In this document: positions 1-11,136 of the stretch, one piece after another
Numbering within the stretch: the first letter of the stretch is position 1
How the letters are laid out: each line of letters begins with the position of its first letter
Source: Bondarzewia mesenterica
Lineage: Eukaryota; Basidiomycota; Agaricomycetes; Russulales; Bondarzewiaceae
Reading direction: 5' to 3'
Length of the DNA: 42,452 bases
Assembly: GCA_004802705.1 (NCBI GenBank)
Contig: SGPL01000287.1
Span: forward strand, 1-42,452
The notes under the pieces: model-generated
The model's database searches: none
What the model was told of the DNA's origin: nothing
The model's input: only the letters and a program-made list of their open reading frames with translations
Translations under genes and position numbers: made by a program

Positions 1-58
1 AGTGGTACTTAAAAAAAAATTACGAATGAAAGATGAAAACACGCTTTTTGGCAGGCGC

Positions 59-2333
59 CTAGTGGGACGGGTGGAAGGCGACGGCCGAGTGCGTGCGCGA
101 CTTGAGCCAGCCTTTGAATCCGACGACGGTGAGGGTCCAGCAGAACGCCAGGCAAGTGATGGCGACNGCGACGTTGAGGAACATCATGACATCTGNGAAC
201 ATAAAAACGAACGGACTCAAAACGATCGCGCACAAACGAGGTAAAAAAGTTTGCTCACCATCGTGGCCCTTACGCATGGCCGCCATGGTGACTTCCTCGT
301 CACTGAAAATGAAGACGAGGCCGCCACACGCGAGGAAGAAGCTGGCCAAAGCCTCGGTCGGCGGGCGAGAAGGCAAAATAGACCGCGGCGGACCCAGCCA
401 GAGGAAGAAATAGGTCAAGCACCGGAGGACAGCGAAGGCACTCAAAAGGTTGCCCCACAGAGAGTGAATTTGGACCTGCAGGAATTTGTCAAGGCAAGAA
501 TGCAATCGACGTTAGGGGTAAGAGCGCACCTGGAACAGATAAGTCTGGAAGTGGGCACTCATGGCAGCTCCCGTGACGCCGATGACGAGCGCAGGGAAAG
601 GATTGAAGCTCGCGGTGTAGCTGGCAGGCTCAGCGACGGCCTCACGGTCCTTGTTGGCGGTCTTCACGGCAGCGGTCGAAACGGCGGCAAGCCAGCGGCG
701 GAGACGGCGAGACTCGAGACCCATACCCACGAGACCGGCAAACCAGAACATGACGGCGATGCTGATGTGCTGGAGCTGCTTCGTCGTGTAGGGGTCGCCG
801 GGGTTGGCGCCGAAGCGCTCCATCCAGGTGTTGGTGATTCCATACAGGAAAATGACGAGGGACTCAACAAACTCAGCCGAGACGTGCTCACCGACAGGCG
901 CGCGATTCCAGGCCCAACCCAGCTCGGAGAACGAACCCAGGAGACGGGCAAACGTGACGAGACCGTAGCACCAGAAAATACCTCCCTCTGAAAATGAAGC
1001 GGGGGTAATGCGGTCAGTTCGCAGGCGTCAGGAGAAAACAAAAATAGACGCACTGATCAGATGGGCGAGGCACCCGTTGATGTAATTCTCGCGACATCCT
1101 CCTGTGTACACCACAATACCAAATAAAATCTGACCAAACGCGGCAAAGATCAAGACCCGTTCCAACGTGGCAAACGCGCCCTTCCCGATCCTGCGAATCA
1201 GAGAGACCTTGGAGGCGTGCCCATACTCGCGCATGTTGTCGTCATCCGAGTGTTGAGAGCCACGAGGAGAGCGATTGCCGAACAAAGTGCGCTCAGACGC
1301 GGGGGTTTCAGGGTACTCATGATGGCGATGCACATCGTTCGCCCATTGAGCGGTATCATCGTCTTCGTCCAAGTCGTGAGTCTGGACAGGGGGAACGTGG
1401 CGGGAAGCCGGCACGCGCGCCTCCTCGACATGAGCCTTGAGGTCGTCCATGTCCTCCGGTTCATCCACGACTAAATTAGCGTATTCAGCCCCGATGCCGA
1501 CGGGCTGATGGTCCTGACCGAGGATGACCACCTTCCAAAAGGATGAAATCGTAAACTTGTCACCGCTGTGAACTCCCTTGACGTAAGTGACCAGCCTCGT
1601 GATACCCGAGACCAAGTCCACAGCCGAGACGACGAGAGCGAGGAAAATGACGAAATAGCTCTGAGAAGAGTGTTTTTGACCCTCGTACCTGTGGAGGGTC
1701 GCATCCTGAGGACGAGGCGCTAAGAGGAAGACGAGTCATCTTACATATTGGGCGTCAGTTTTCTGTAGAGCCCGCTTGCAGAACAGCCGAGGACGATGAA
1801 AAGCCAGAACAAAATCATGGAGAAACCGTGCCATGCATGATTGACGGACCGCAAAGCAATACCTGGAGCGGGAGGTCAAGTTGATGGGGCGACAGAGACG
1901 GGAGGGACTGACCTGCCGGAAGCGCGCCAAAAAATGCGGCACACATGAAAATGGCGTGGGTGGCCATGAGACCAGGATATCTGCTCTCGTTGGGGTCGCG
2001 GTCTTCGACATCGATGGACCAATACGATGGAGGGGTGGGAGCATGATACATGGTTACCTCTGTCTCGTTTAACTCGATGATGGGCTGGGCATGGGGATCA
2101 TGAGCGTGATGGCCATCGCGCTTGGAAAGAAAGCCTGCAAAGTCCGGATAAGTATCCCTGGGGGAAGAAGGGGACCTCTTCCGAGAGGGGAGAGACGAGG
2201 ACGATGAGGAGGGATCGCGAGGGTAGAGAACATCCTTTGGTGCAATGGCAGATGGAGCGCCAGCCACGGGACCTGCAGCATAAAAGGCAAGGGAGGGCAG
2301 GAGGAAACCCAAGGTGAGGCCCGTGTAATGCAT
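59..2333 (-). CDS. Ytp1-like multipass membrane protein (DUF2427 + Ytp1 domains)
   Basis: Six exons (2333-1913, 1862-1745, 1688-1054, 987-530, 475-259, 192-59) join in frame to 660 residues. The start at 2333 (MHYTG) was chosen because a hydrophobic signal-like segment follows at once; an upstream in-frame ATG at 2381 would add a hydrophilic leader. The N-terminal domain carries the pattern THAIFMCAAFF, then a segment containing HAWHGFSMILFWLF that the first splice restores. This is typical of the fungal DUF2427 module. A charged loop of about 100 residues follows, rich in Asp and His. The C-terminal half has many hydrophobic helices including HLIKGGIFWCYG, typical of the Ytp1 domain. Yeast Ytp1 is a membrane protein of unknown biochemical role, so no function is assigned. 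Two undetermined bases (near 167 and 196) fall in the last exon and its acceptor. Family call is strong; exact start is less sure. Confidence 0.88.
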
Positions 2334-2702
2334 GGCTGAAGGACAAGAGCGAACGGAGCACACAGGGGGGTCCTCGTCCATCCGCTTTTAACCAAACGCT
2401 CCTTTTTGGAAAGATCTAAAACGGACAATCTCGGTGCCAAGGTTCGGATTACTAAAAGTATCCGGACATCAACGCTAGCAACAAACCTTCCCAATCCCCC
2501 GTAACCCACTGCGATGTCCGTGGCCATGCGCGTTTGGCGCTGAATGACTCTGGAGGAGGTTCTGTGGGTCAAGAGGTCATTTTTCTGATAATTTATGGCG
2601 ACACGGAGGGGAGGGAGGGCCAGGGAACGTTGGAAAAGACCGGGAGGGGAGGAGGAGGAGGTCAAGACGGCCGGCGGCAATTGAAATGCGAGTGACCCGA
2701 TC

Positions 2703-3470
2703 ATGATGACAGCATCGGCGTCGTTGAGATTGCTCTCACGAGTGCGTCATCGCGGTTCCGTCTCAAGCACTCCAGCCCCTATCGCACTCTCCTCGCCATC
2801 GCATACCAACCTGCTTCGCCTGGTAGCTTTCTGCATCGTCGACGCCCTCGTCGACGCTCCTCCTCTTCGTATGCCGAATGCCGAATATATCGGGACTCGG
2901 TCGACCTTAATTCTAGAAATTTCTATTAGTCAGCAATCCCAGCCCTCAAACCTTGTTCCGGACGGTTCGCCGGCCTCTCCCAAGCCTCCTGATTATCATC
3001 CACTTCCTCTTCCATTCTCCTTTGAGCGATATCAGCGCTCGCTTGGGCGTCGACCTGCGCTCGTGTGCTGCACTATCAATTGCTTCACTCCGTCCACCAT
3101 CCATCCGAGTACTCTCGCCCAGCTGTCCGTGTCGAGCTATTTGCCGGTCGCTCTGCCGAACGCCATCGATATCCACCCCATCATACTGTGGGATAGCAAC
3201 TGCCAGACAACCCCAGTCCTCGGCCGGCTGATCCAGGGGGCCTCTTTGGACGTGCGTGGCGCAACAAGGATGGTGTTATCCTGGTGTGCTCCGAGTCCAG
3301 GAAGAGACCAGACGCGTCCGGAATGGTTCGCGCGTTCCGAAGCGCGGCCTTTACCCAACCCCAAAACCACTCGCCCGACGTCTTTACGGTTCAACGAACG
3401 TTCAACCTGGGTCGCTTGGCAGGTCAGTATGTCGCACTTATCGGCAGCGTGCGCATGTGCGCGTCCCTAA
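2703..3470 (+). CDS. Doubtful 255-codon ORF, unassigned
   Basis: An uninterrupted reading frame of 255 codons lies in the divergent space upstream of the Ytp1-like gene. Its composition is rich in Ser, Pro, Arg and Thr, with no recognisable motif, repeat or membrane segment. Overlapping frames (for example 3284-3559) are also open and look no worse as protein, which argues against strong coding constraint on any one frame. The first 25 residues are basic and hydroxylated, as in a mitochondrial presequence, but that is weak evidence. It may equally be promoter or leader sequence of the neighbouring genes. I do not recognise it. Confidence 0.18.
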   Translation: MMTASASLRLLSRVRHRGSVSSTPAPIALSSPSHTNLLRLVAFCIVDALVDAPPLRMPNAEYIGTRSTLILEISISQQSQPSNLVPDGSPASPKPPDYHPLPLPFSFERYQRSLGRRPALVCCTINCFTPSTIHPSTLAQLSVSSYLPVALPNAIDIHPIILWDSNCQTTPVLGRLIQGASLDVRGATRMVLSWCAPSPGRDQTRPEWFARSEARPLPNPKTTRPTSLRFNERSTWVAWQVSMSHLSAACACARP

Positions 3471-3891
3471 TATCAAACTCATCATATGCGCCTGAACGCC
3501 GCAGAGATCCCGTGTCATATTCTTACCTGTTCTTACACACTTTTTATCAACGCATATGACCCGCTGCTACCGAGAACCCACTGGACCATACAATGTTATC
3601 GTATTTGATACTTCTGGCCCGTTGCTATTTCCCATGGATTCAAATGGGGTTCGCACGAAAAGTCTTAAGGATGCGGCCAGCCCTTGTCCTCGCATTGGGG
3701 AATGCCGCCGGCACTTTCGCGGTCCGACGGTTTCAAAGGGTCCGACGGTTTACAAATGCGCCGACCCAGAGACCCGGCCCGTTTGCTGACTCAGCAAAAA
3801 TGGCACGTGAAACACGAGGATGTGCCTCGTCACGTGAAATTGAACTTTGCCCCGATCAAATTTGGAAATTTGAGATCGATGTCGGACGATT

Positions 3892-3951
3892 TAGGGCTCT
3901 GCGTGAAAGTGTTCTGTTTGAAAGAGGTGTTTCAAACACCGTGTTTAAAAC
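3892..3951 (+). repeat. Left terminal and subterminal inverted repeat
   Basis: This end holds the 17-bp perfect terminal repeat, then GGTGTTTCAAACACC (3926-3940) and GTGTTTAAAAC (3941-3951). The same order of motifs recurs inverted at the right end. Palindromic subterminal motifs of this kind are usual transposase-binding sites in DNA transposons. Confidence 0.7.
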
Positions 3952-4073
3952 GTGTTTTTAACAGGCTAGTGCTCGAGGCCGATATTTTTCGAGTAAAAAA
4001 CTTCGATTATGTAATACAGACCAATCCACCATTTGATTCTGGGCGCTGAGTAGCTTTACTTTTGAGAGAATTC

Positions 4074-4730
4074 ATGGCCGGTTTGAGCAATGAATTCCGT
4101 GAGAAGCTCTTGTTCCTCGCCCACTTGCTTTCTAACTTGCACTGTCGTGAAAAGCAAAAGGTAAGGACATTGTAAACGATGGGCTTTTGCTGCAGGCTTA
4201 CCAAACTATTTCAGCTGCAAAAACACCAGCGTAAACCAGTCGTTGTCAAGTTTCGTTATTTGGCTGAATTCACGCAACCACCAGCAAAGACCGAGGCTCA
4301 ACAGCACGCGGCAGCATTGCCATCGACAGTGACTGAGCTGAATTTTGACGCAGCGCAGCGTGCTACAACTAATTCTGACACTAATCCTGCCTCGGACTCA
4401 GAACTGGATTCAGACTGGGAGGAAGAGTCGGATGAAGGAGGCGATGAGCCATTGAGACCTATGTGGGATGAGCTCGACTCTCACGGTGATGTTTTGGCTC
4501 AAAATGATGCTCATTTTGTCGAGTCAGAGCACTTTGATGTCGAGAACGTGTGTGCCGGGGATGCAGTGGTTGAAGGGGACGGCGTTGATCTCACACAACC
4601 GGCGCTCCTTGATATACTGAGTGATTCTCCGGTCACATTGGACTCCTGCGGTATCACTTCTCAAGAGAAGGTTACGAAAAGTACCAAAGGGAAGGGCTTC
4701 GACCTTACGAACATTAGCTTCACCATGTAG
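4074..4730 (+). CDS. Unknown acidic protein encoded inside the inverted-repeat element
   Basis: Two exons, 4074-4160 and 4215-4730, join with a GT-AG intron (donor AAAG|GTAAGG) into 200 residues. The N-terminus (MAGLSNEFREKLLFLAHLLS) could be an amphipathic helix. The middle is strongly acidic (DSDWEEESDEGGDE) and the C-terminal third is low-charge with a Lys patch near the end. I recognise no catalytic motif and no zinc finger. Its position between the terminal repeats suggests element-borne cargo, a remnant of a transposase gene, or a captured host fragment. An unspliced alternative begins at 4179. Coding status is inferred from the open frame and the plausible intron only. Confidence 0.4.
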
Positions 4731-4794
4731 ATTGACGAAAATACCAATTTATGCAAAAGAGAATTATTCGTGTTTTTAACTATGTTTTAAACAG

Positions 4795-4860
4795 GGTGTT
4801 TAAAACACCCGGAGTTTGAAACGTGTGTCAAACTCTCTGGGAGTTTCACGCAGAGCCCTA
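4795..4860 (-). repeat. Right terminal and subterminal inverted repeat
   Basis: Read on the minus strand from 4860, this end begins with the same 17 bases as the left end. It then carries the palindrome seen on the plus strand as GGTGTTTAAAACACC (4795-4809), with a GTTTTAAAC motif just outside it. Divergence between the two ends inside the first 17 bases is nil, while the inner parts differ at several positions. Confidence 0.7.
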
Positions 4861-4947
4861 GGCCGCTGGCTCCCCTGCTGCCAGTGTCAGTCACTGTGCT
4901 TCAATTTCCTGCGTCTCGGTTTGAATCTACTCCATGTGCATTAAAAT

Positions 4948-7900
4948 ATGAAACGCTCAGAATCAAACCCAACGAACTTTGAAAGGCCACCCTCTGATGC
5001 GTCTGGCAACCGGCGACCTCTATCCAGAAGTTCACTGTCCACGACACGGCCTTCGTCGAGCACGTCCATCCGTCCATCATCCAGCGCTTCCCTTCGCCCG
5101 CCGTCCAGCGCTTCCAGTCGTCCTTCTTCTAGCTTATCTACCCAACGACCTACCCCGAGTACATCAGTTGGCAGACCCGCTTCCCGTATCTCTCAAAGAC
5201 CTTATTCCCGACTGTCTCAGCGTCCAACAACGAGGCAATCTTCCCGCTTGGCACCCCTGAGTCAAAAGCTCGTCACACAGGTTACGGGACTGTCTGAAGA
5301 CAATGATGAGGGAAAGTTTCGGACTTCGGTCGAGTTTGTCTCAAAAAGCTTGGAATACGGCGCAAAGTCGGCGCCCAGCACGGACATGAGGTCCATAGAT
5401 GGGCACGTTCGCGGGTGAGCTATGAACACTATGACTTACGTCCTGAACGAATTAAGACGTAGATATCTGATAGTCACACTCGGAAGGCTCGAATACATTC
5501 TCAAGATTCATGGGCAACCGCGCTTGAAAACACTTACTCCAAGTTGAAGACTCAGGTTGAACAGAACCGAGATCTGGATCAGGAGATACAAGTGAGGATA
5601 CACTGAATGTGACTTGAACGGTGTCAAACTAACCTGACTCGTAGCTTTCTCGTCTTCCTGACCACCTGCAGCTACTGGTAAACTCATCGCCTCTTCATAG
5701 AACTTAAACTCATAGTCTAAGTTAGGTTCTCCTGTCTCTTCCTCCCGCGAAGTCTACCCTAGATTATGCCGACAACCTACTAGAAAACATCAGAAACCCC
5801 TCTGAACTTCCTTCAACTCTCAGTTGGAAAGATATCTTAGCTGAAGAGCCGTTCGAGGGACAACACTGGGAAGGCGTGTTTGGCCTCCCTCCTGGAAGCA
5901 CGGTGGAAGGCTGGGAAACCAAAAGCCCCGAAAGCACTCCTCCATACTCACCCATTTCCTTAGACGATCTCCAAGATCTCAACCGCTCTCTCTCATCCTT
6001 AGAATTACCTCTTTCCAGTGAGGAATCTTCACCACGGTCACCTCCGCTGCCTGAGATAGCAGAAGCGGGAACCCATCTCAAGGATGCCTACACCCACAGA
6101 AGAGATGTCGAGGAGCTTCAGTCCAGACAATATTGGAAAAATGAGTGGCAATCGGATGCTTCGTCGACATACTCATTTAGTATTGGAGATGCTTCAACTC
6201 TGGGTGCGTTCAAATGAAAAATCCATCAATCACAATACGAAGTGCCAAAGCTTACACTCATTATTCACAGGCCCATCGCTTAGCCGTGCCCTGAATGAAT
6301 ATGGGGGGTTGGAAATCGACAGCCTCACGAAGGAGGTGAGCAATCAACCTGCCTGTTTAATCGCAATCGCGCTTATACTGTATAGAAATTCATCCACGAA
6401 CATGACGCCGTTCGCGAAATTTTAATGGCTCTTCAAGGCCGCAAAAACCTGATGTTGAAATGGACTTACCATGAGAAATCTGAATTCTCGTTCGAAGCGA
6501 GTATGCAGCATATCATCGTTCGAATGTCATGCTAATACAACTTTGCGCAGCCTATCGCAAATGCACCGCGCCTAATCCACCTAACACTAACCTCCCAATC
6601 ATCGATTCTCCAAACATTTGCACAGATGGCGACAGTCCAGGAGCATCTTCGAAAATTCACGGCTTGCATTCTCGCCAAATCTTCCCAGAATTCCGAGGCG
6701 TCTGGCCAATCTTTGCGTCTTGGTGACTACAACCGCCGTATCACGCAGACGCTAGAAGCCTGCTCGGATGCTGTCGATTCACAGTTACGACTTTTCGACC
6801 GCTGGTGCGCGGACAGGGAGGCAGAGATATGTCTTGCACGAGCTGGCGTTGGGTCGTCTCTTATCGTCAGCTTGCTCAGCTTGGAGAAAGCTATCAAGGA
6901 TACGTTCTCACAGACATTCGACGTCCTGCTGGATGTTCTCAGACGTATCATGCGCCGATCCTCGCGATCTCAAGATGCAGAGGCGGAAGTGTGGATGTTA
7001 GCCGAGCTACCATCTCGCGTGGCTCCTTCGGCTGCAACGACCTTGCTGCTAGACACATTGCTCGAGTCTGTACAGGAGCACCTGTCTATGGGAGACCATG
7101 TCACGTCCAAAGCATTGTTGCAGGTTTTCGTGGAGACTGTGGAACCTATTTGGGCGCTCGTCGGACGTTGGCTCAAGAACGGGATGTCAATCCAGGATCC
7201 ATCCGATAGGCGTGGAAATACTGCGCTCGATGATGAGTTCTTCATTGAGGATAACGAGCTGATGCTTCTGGACCCTGATTTCTGGACGGAGGGGTGTGCC
7301 TTGCGGGATGGTCCCAATGACGCGGAAAGAGCTCCAAAGGCTACTCCCATTTTTCTTGTGAAAATCTCCCCTTACATTCTCGGCGCAGGGAAAGCCGTCG
7401 GTCTCCTCCGCGCTCTGGGTTTACCGATCACCTCTGAGGATGGTGATCGACCGTGGATGTCTCAATGGGCTCCGTTCAACATGGTTGTTGAAACGTCTTC
7501 AAAAGAAGGGAGACCCTTGACATCATCGATCGATGATTTAAATCGTCTCGTATACGATGAGTTGTTGCCTTTGTGTCAAACGGCACAAGCCCAGTTGGCC
7601 AAAGTCGTCGTGGAGGATGGGGATCTGTGGCTTCATCTAAATGCTATAGAAGATATCTATCTGATGAGGAGAGGAGACGTCATGTCTCGCGTTGCAGATG
7701 CTTTCTTCGCAAAGGTATGTGTTTCGCCTACCGAATTTTTCTTGTCGCTCTAACATGCTAGCTACAGATGGATAGTCATCAATCCTGGACCGATCTCCAT
7801 TTTCTCAACAACGCTTTTCGTGATATCGTAGAATCCAGTGCGGGAAAATGGATCGACTCATCTCTCGTTCGCCTTTCGTATCGAGGCGGACGGGACAAGG

Positions 7901-8862
7901 CGGGTAGCAGAACCGTCAGAGCCATGGACGGTCTGTTGCTTGACTACGCAGCCCCGTTCCCCCTGACATATGTCTTCGTTCCCCGGGCAATACAAGTGTA
8001 CTGTTCGATATTTGTCTTCCTACTGCAGATTCGTCGTGCGAAAACTGTACTCGAGAGGATACTTGTTCGAGGAACTGCTGTCGGGATCAATCATAACGCG
8101 AACGATCTCAAGGCATTCTATGCCATAAGAAGTCGACTTTCATGGTTTGTTGGGTAGGTGTTTGGTTGGTATGCATTGGTTCTTCTGTCCTGATTTTCCT
8201 TGTCCAGCACTTTATTGGACTTCATAGCCACACACGTAAGTTTGTTGAAGACTTGCACAAGACCGAGCTGACGCGTGCTCTATTCAGGTGTTGCACTCTC
8301 AGCTATTGTCATTTCATGCCATCCTGAAGCAGGCCAAGTCTTTGGACGAGATTATACGCCTTCATAATGACCAGTGTGTTTTATTCACTCCATGCTCGAG
8401 CCTGTCCTTACGGTGTTTGCAATTATTAGCTTGAACAAATTAGAGGGCCGTTGTCTCCTACAAACAAACGTTGGTACCATATCTCTCCTGAGGCTTGGCG
8501 GTGATGGCACTGATTCTGATAACGATTTGCAATAGACGTCTGCTTTGCGTCGAGCTGTCATGTCCGTCCTCGACATGAGCTTGCACTTTAACGATTGTTT
8601 TATAGCATTCGCCGGCGATACCACACACGACATTTCACGACAATCCATCATCTCGATGCGGAAACACCGCAGCCGCCGCCTGCGACGACAACGAAAGGAC
8701 GCCATTGGCTTTTCACAATTGCTTCCCGACGTCTCTGACAACAGTTCGGATGACTCCGATTTTGACCAAGATCCGCTGCAGGGAAATAGCCGCGAGCCGT
8801 CTTTTTCCATGGCAGCGTCCTCCACATCGTTTGTGGAGGAGGACTTTTTTTGGTCGGATTGA
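4948..8862 (+). CDS. Gamma-tubulin complex component, GCP5-like (Spc97/Spc98 family)
   Basis: Twelve exons (4948-5414, 5474-5591, 5645-5677, 5726-6203, 6271-6335, 6386-6496, 6551-7714, 7768-8153, 8208-8235, 8288-8373, 8430-8469, 8536-8862) give 1,100 residues, close to the roughly 1,000 of animal GCP5. The first 140 residues are a Ser/Arg/Pro-rich low-complexity tail, as seen before the GRIP1 domain in large GCPs. The GRIP1 part contains ALNEYGGLEIDSLTKE followed by a helix with AVREILMALQG. The GRIP2 part has the family pattern of a Tyr-rich strand then VYCSIFVFLLQIRRAK. GCPs bind gamma-tubulin and nucleate microtubules at the spindle pole body or cytoplasmic sites. Family membership is firm. 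GCP5 rather than GCP6 is a judgement from length and the GRIP1 motif. Exon 6 uses a GC donor. Confidence 0.87.
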
Positions 8863-9206
8863 CAAAATGTCATCCGAGTTAGATGGGCTCGTGCGTTTCA
8901 TTCGGAGAGGGGTGGAGAGTTTGGCGGGTGGTACGTCGGAGGCAGCACCAGCGTTTGGTATATTTGCATTCGCACTGGAAGATTGGGACCGATAGCCGAT
9001 TATTTGTTGTTTCTTTTTTTTATTTAAATGTATTGACGTGAGCATGACAACAACAGTAGTGGACATACGTGCTACAACAATCGCCTTGGACGTATATTGT
9101 TAGAATCTACACAGTACAACATGGATGAATACTCAGCTACAAAGTACAGTGTCAGCGGAATCACGAGAACCATCATTCTTCAAATGACTTGGCGTGAAGT
9201 GGGAAA
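8863..9206. other. Short convergent intergenic region
   Basis: This holds the 3' ends of two convergent genes. It is moderately A/T-rich with a T-run near 9015. No further gene, repeat or RNA was seen. Confidence 0.7.
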
Positions 9207-10497
9207 TCACAGCACACTCTTGCTGCCTTCAACATCTATTCTCCTGTTGATACCGCCCAGCAAAATTTTTGTAATCATGTCAGCTGTAAGGGTACCAATG
9301 TATGGGGTGCAGTCGACAATATCCTATGGAATTGTCTCAGGATCACATCTGCTTCGCTTGGTTGATCGAGAAAAAAAGACGCACTCGGATGTGGTAGACT
9401 TTTTGCAAATCATCATCAAGGGATTTCAAAAATTTTGTCGCTTGGGCATCTGTGCCTATCTGTAAAAACTGTATCCCGACCTATGATGAAGCTGCATAAG
9501 ACAAAATCATCCCAAGATAAACACAATGTGGAACAAACCAACCTGTGTGAGAGAGAAATTTCCTTGATCGAGACGTTGTGCAAGATTCTTGATAGGGCCG
9601 ACGACATCATCAGCTAAATAAAACCAAGTTAATGAACAGAGGAAGTGCTAGATTTGAAAACGAGTTCGTACTTGGTTGGCCATCGGTGATGACCACGTAG
9701 TTCATCGGCTTGCATGTCTCCATGACTGCTCGCACGCCGCCCTCTCTCTTAGCGTTCTCTAACTTCTCAAGATAAACTGACGTCAAATATTCTAGTTTGC
9801 GCCCTAACGGCGTGGCTCCGCGAGGGGATACACCCAGGAAGAGTTGTTGAACTTCTTCTGCACGCTGTATAACGCAATATTAAGACCGGGTAAAAAGAAC
9901 ACACATTTAAATCTTATACTAACCTTGATGCCTATTCCAGATCTCCAGTCGTTAATAAAGTGAATGTTGATCCCATCGGTATCGTACTGAGCAGCAATGC
10001 TAGCAAGTTTCGAGAGAGCATTGGTAGCCTGGTGACGTCGTCCAACTATCAGCAATTGTAGCAACGCCGCAAAGCAGTGACTTTCCCGTGCTCACCTCTC
10101 TCCATAATGATCCGGCCATGGAACCAGAATCGTCGACGATGAGCACCGTGTCGTACTGCGACAGAGTCTGAAGAGCGTCCTCCATGCTTTCTTGCCTCAG
10201 AGGTGTCTGGATATATTCTAGATGGGACCTCCGTGACCTGCGAGAGCGAGAGGGCCCGGCAGAAACCTGCGGGTCTGTCTGGCTTTGATCATAAGATGGA
10301 GGTGGTTCTAGGAGACCACCAGATGCCCTCGAGTCTTTCAACTTCGCATAATATTCACTCAAGGAATCGGGTTTCTTTTGCGCATGCGCCTCAGAGCGCG
10401 CCCTACGCAGCTCAGGACTTGCACCAGCAGCGGGCAAATGCCTATAGCTGTGGGTCGTAGAGGAGTTAGCTCTGGAGCGGGAGTTGGTGTTACCCAT
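9207..10497 (-). CDS. von Willebrand factor A-domain protein with N-myristoylation-type start
   Basis: Six exons (10497-10096, 10028-9924, 9864-9672, 9613-9543, 9480-9385, 9323-9207) give 327 residues with consistent phases. The start MGNTNSRSR fits an N-myristoylation signal (Gly2, Ser6, then basic residues), which suggests membrane attachment. About 110 residues of low complexity follow. The vWA domain opens with VLIVDDSGSMAG, a complete DxSxS metal-ion (MIDAS) motif. It continues through INIHFIND, a conserved RGATPLG segment (the MIDAS Thr), and YVVITDGQP (the MIDAS Asp). The C-terminal segment IVDCTPYIGTLT is typical of fungal members. Proteins of this type are widespread in fungi and little characterised. 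Metal-dependent protein binding is expected; a catalytic role is not. It converges with the GCP5-like gene. Confidence 0.82.
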
Positions 10498-11136
10498 GTG
10501 CGATCGAGAAGTTATCGGAAGAATTTGAAGGAAGCGGGTCGCAACTTGGAAGAGGATCAGTCCGATTGTCACCCATTCTGTTATTTATACGATGTCTGGC
10601 GCTGCATTATGACCTTTCCTCGAGCAGCGGCCGATGCAGCCATTGCAAGTATGTACTGCCACATCCAAGGGGCAATCTTCGGGCGATTCCGTCACACCCA
10701 CCCTGGTGGTGATTTTGGTGCCAGGGGTCCGGTTTTGAACTTTTTGACGTGGTTTTGGTGAACTTTGTAAATATGGCTCATCCTCAGCGTTTTAAATGGT
10801 TGAAAAATCTTGAATGGAATTTTAACTCATGTATTCATAGATCTGCAAGCTCAGAATAGCATATGAGTGCTTGAGAGAGCTCAGAATAAATGCTTATGTG
10901 TCGACAGAATGGGCTGATGAGTCCCGTGCTATCCGCGTGCGCGTATCATCACGTGACTTGGCAATACACGGATCGCGCGTTTCGACGTTCTTCATTCCGC
11001 GCGGTACAGAGTCTCCAGACATGTGCAGGCCGCGTTTTGCTGGCACGCCTCAGCAGTGCCTTAGCCTGTGTGATGATAAGGCTTTCCCAATACCTGATGT
11101 CTCCCGTCTTCACCACAGTCTTGTTTTATCCCCCCA
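10498..11136. promoter_or_regulatory. Divergent intergenic region of the vWA and zinc-motif genes
   Basis: About 640 bases separate two head-to-head start codons and must hold both promoters. Around 10700-10765 there are imperfect repeats of GGTTTTGGTG/GATTTTGGTG type. No ORF with coding character and no RNA gene was found. Confidence 0.5.

Larger units (their letters stand above)
3892..4860. mobile_element. Inverted-repeat DNA transposon-like element, about 0.97 kb
   Basis: The two ends are exact inverted copies for 17 bases: TAGGGCTCTGCGTGAAA at 3892-3908 and its reverse complement at 4844-4860. Further in, both ends carry a near-palindrome of the form GGTGTTTNNAACACC (3926-3940 and 4795-4809) next to a GTTTAAAAC motif, so homology between the ends extends over roughly 70 bases. 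Both ends can be read as flanked by TA (TA|GGGCTC...GAGCCC|TA), as for a Tc1/mariner-type insertion. Taking TAGGG as the tip, as in hAT elements, the flanking octamers GGACGATT and GGCCGCTG match at only five of eight positions. No DDE transposase is visible inside, so this is probably a non-autonomous element; it carries a short spliced ORF. The superfamily is undecided. Confidence 0.7.

Noticed and set aside
3884..4868. hAT superfamily assignment with an 8-bp target duplication
   Set aside because: The TAGGG tip fits hAT, but the flanking octamers GGACGATT and GGCCGCTG match only at five of eight positions. A TA duplication fits exactly, so the superfamily is left open.
9097..9465. 122-residue plus-strand ORF
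   Set aside because: It is antisense to the last exons of the vWA gene, whose splice phases and motifs are consistent.
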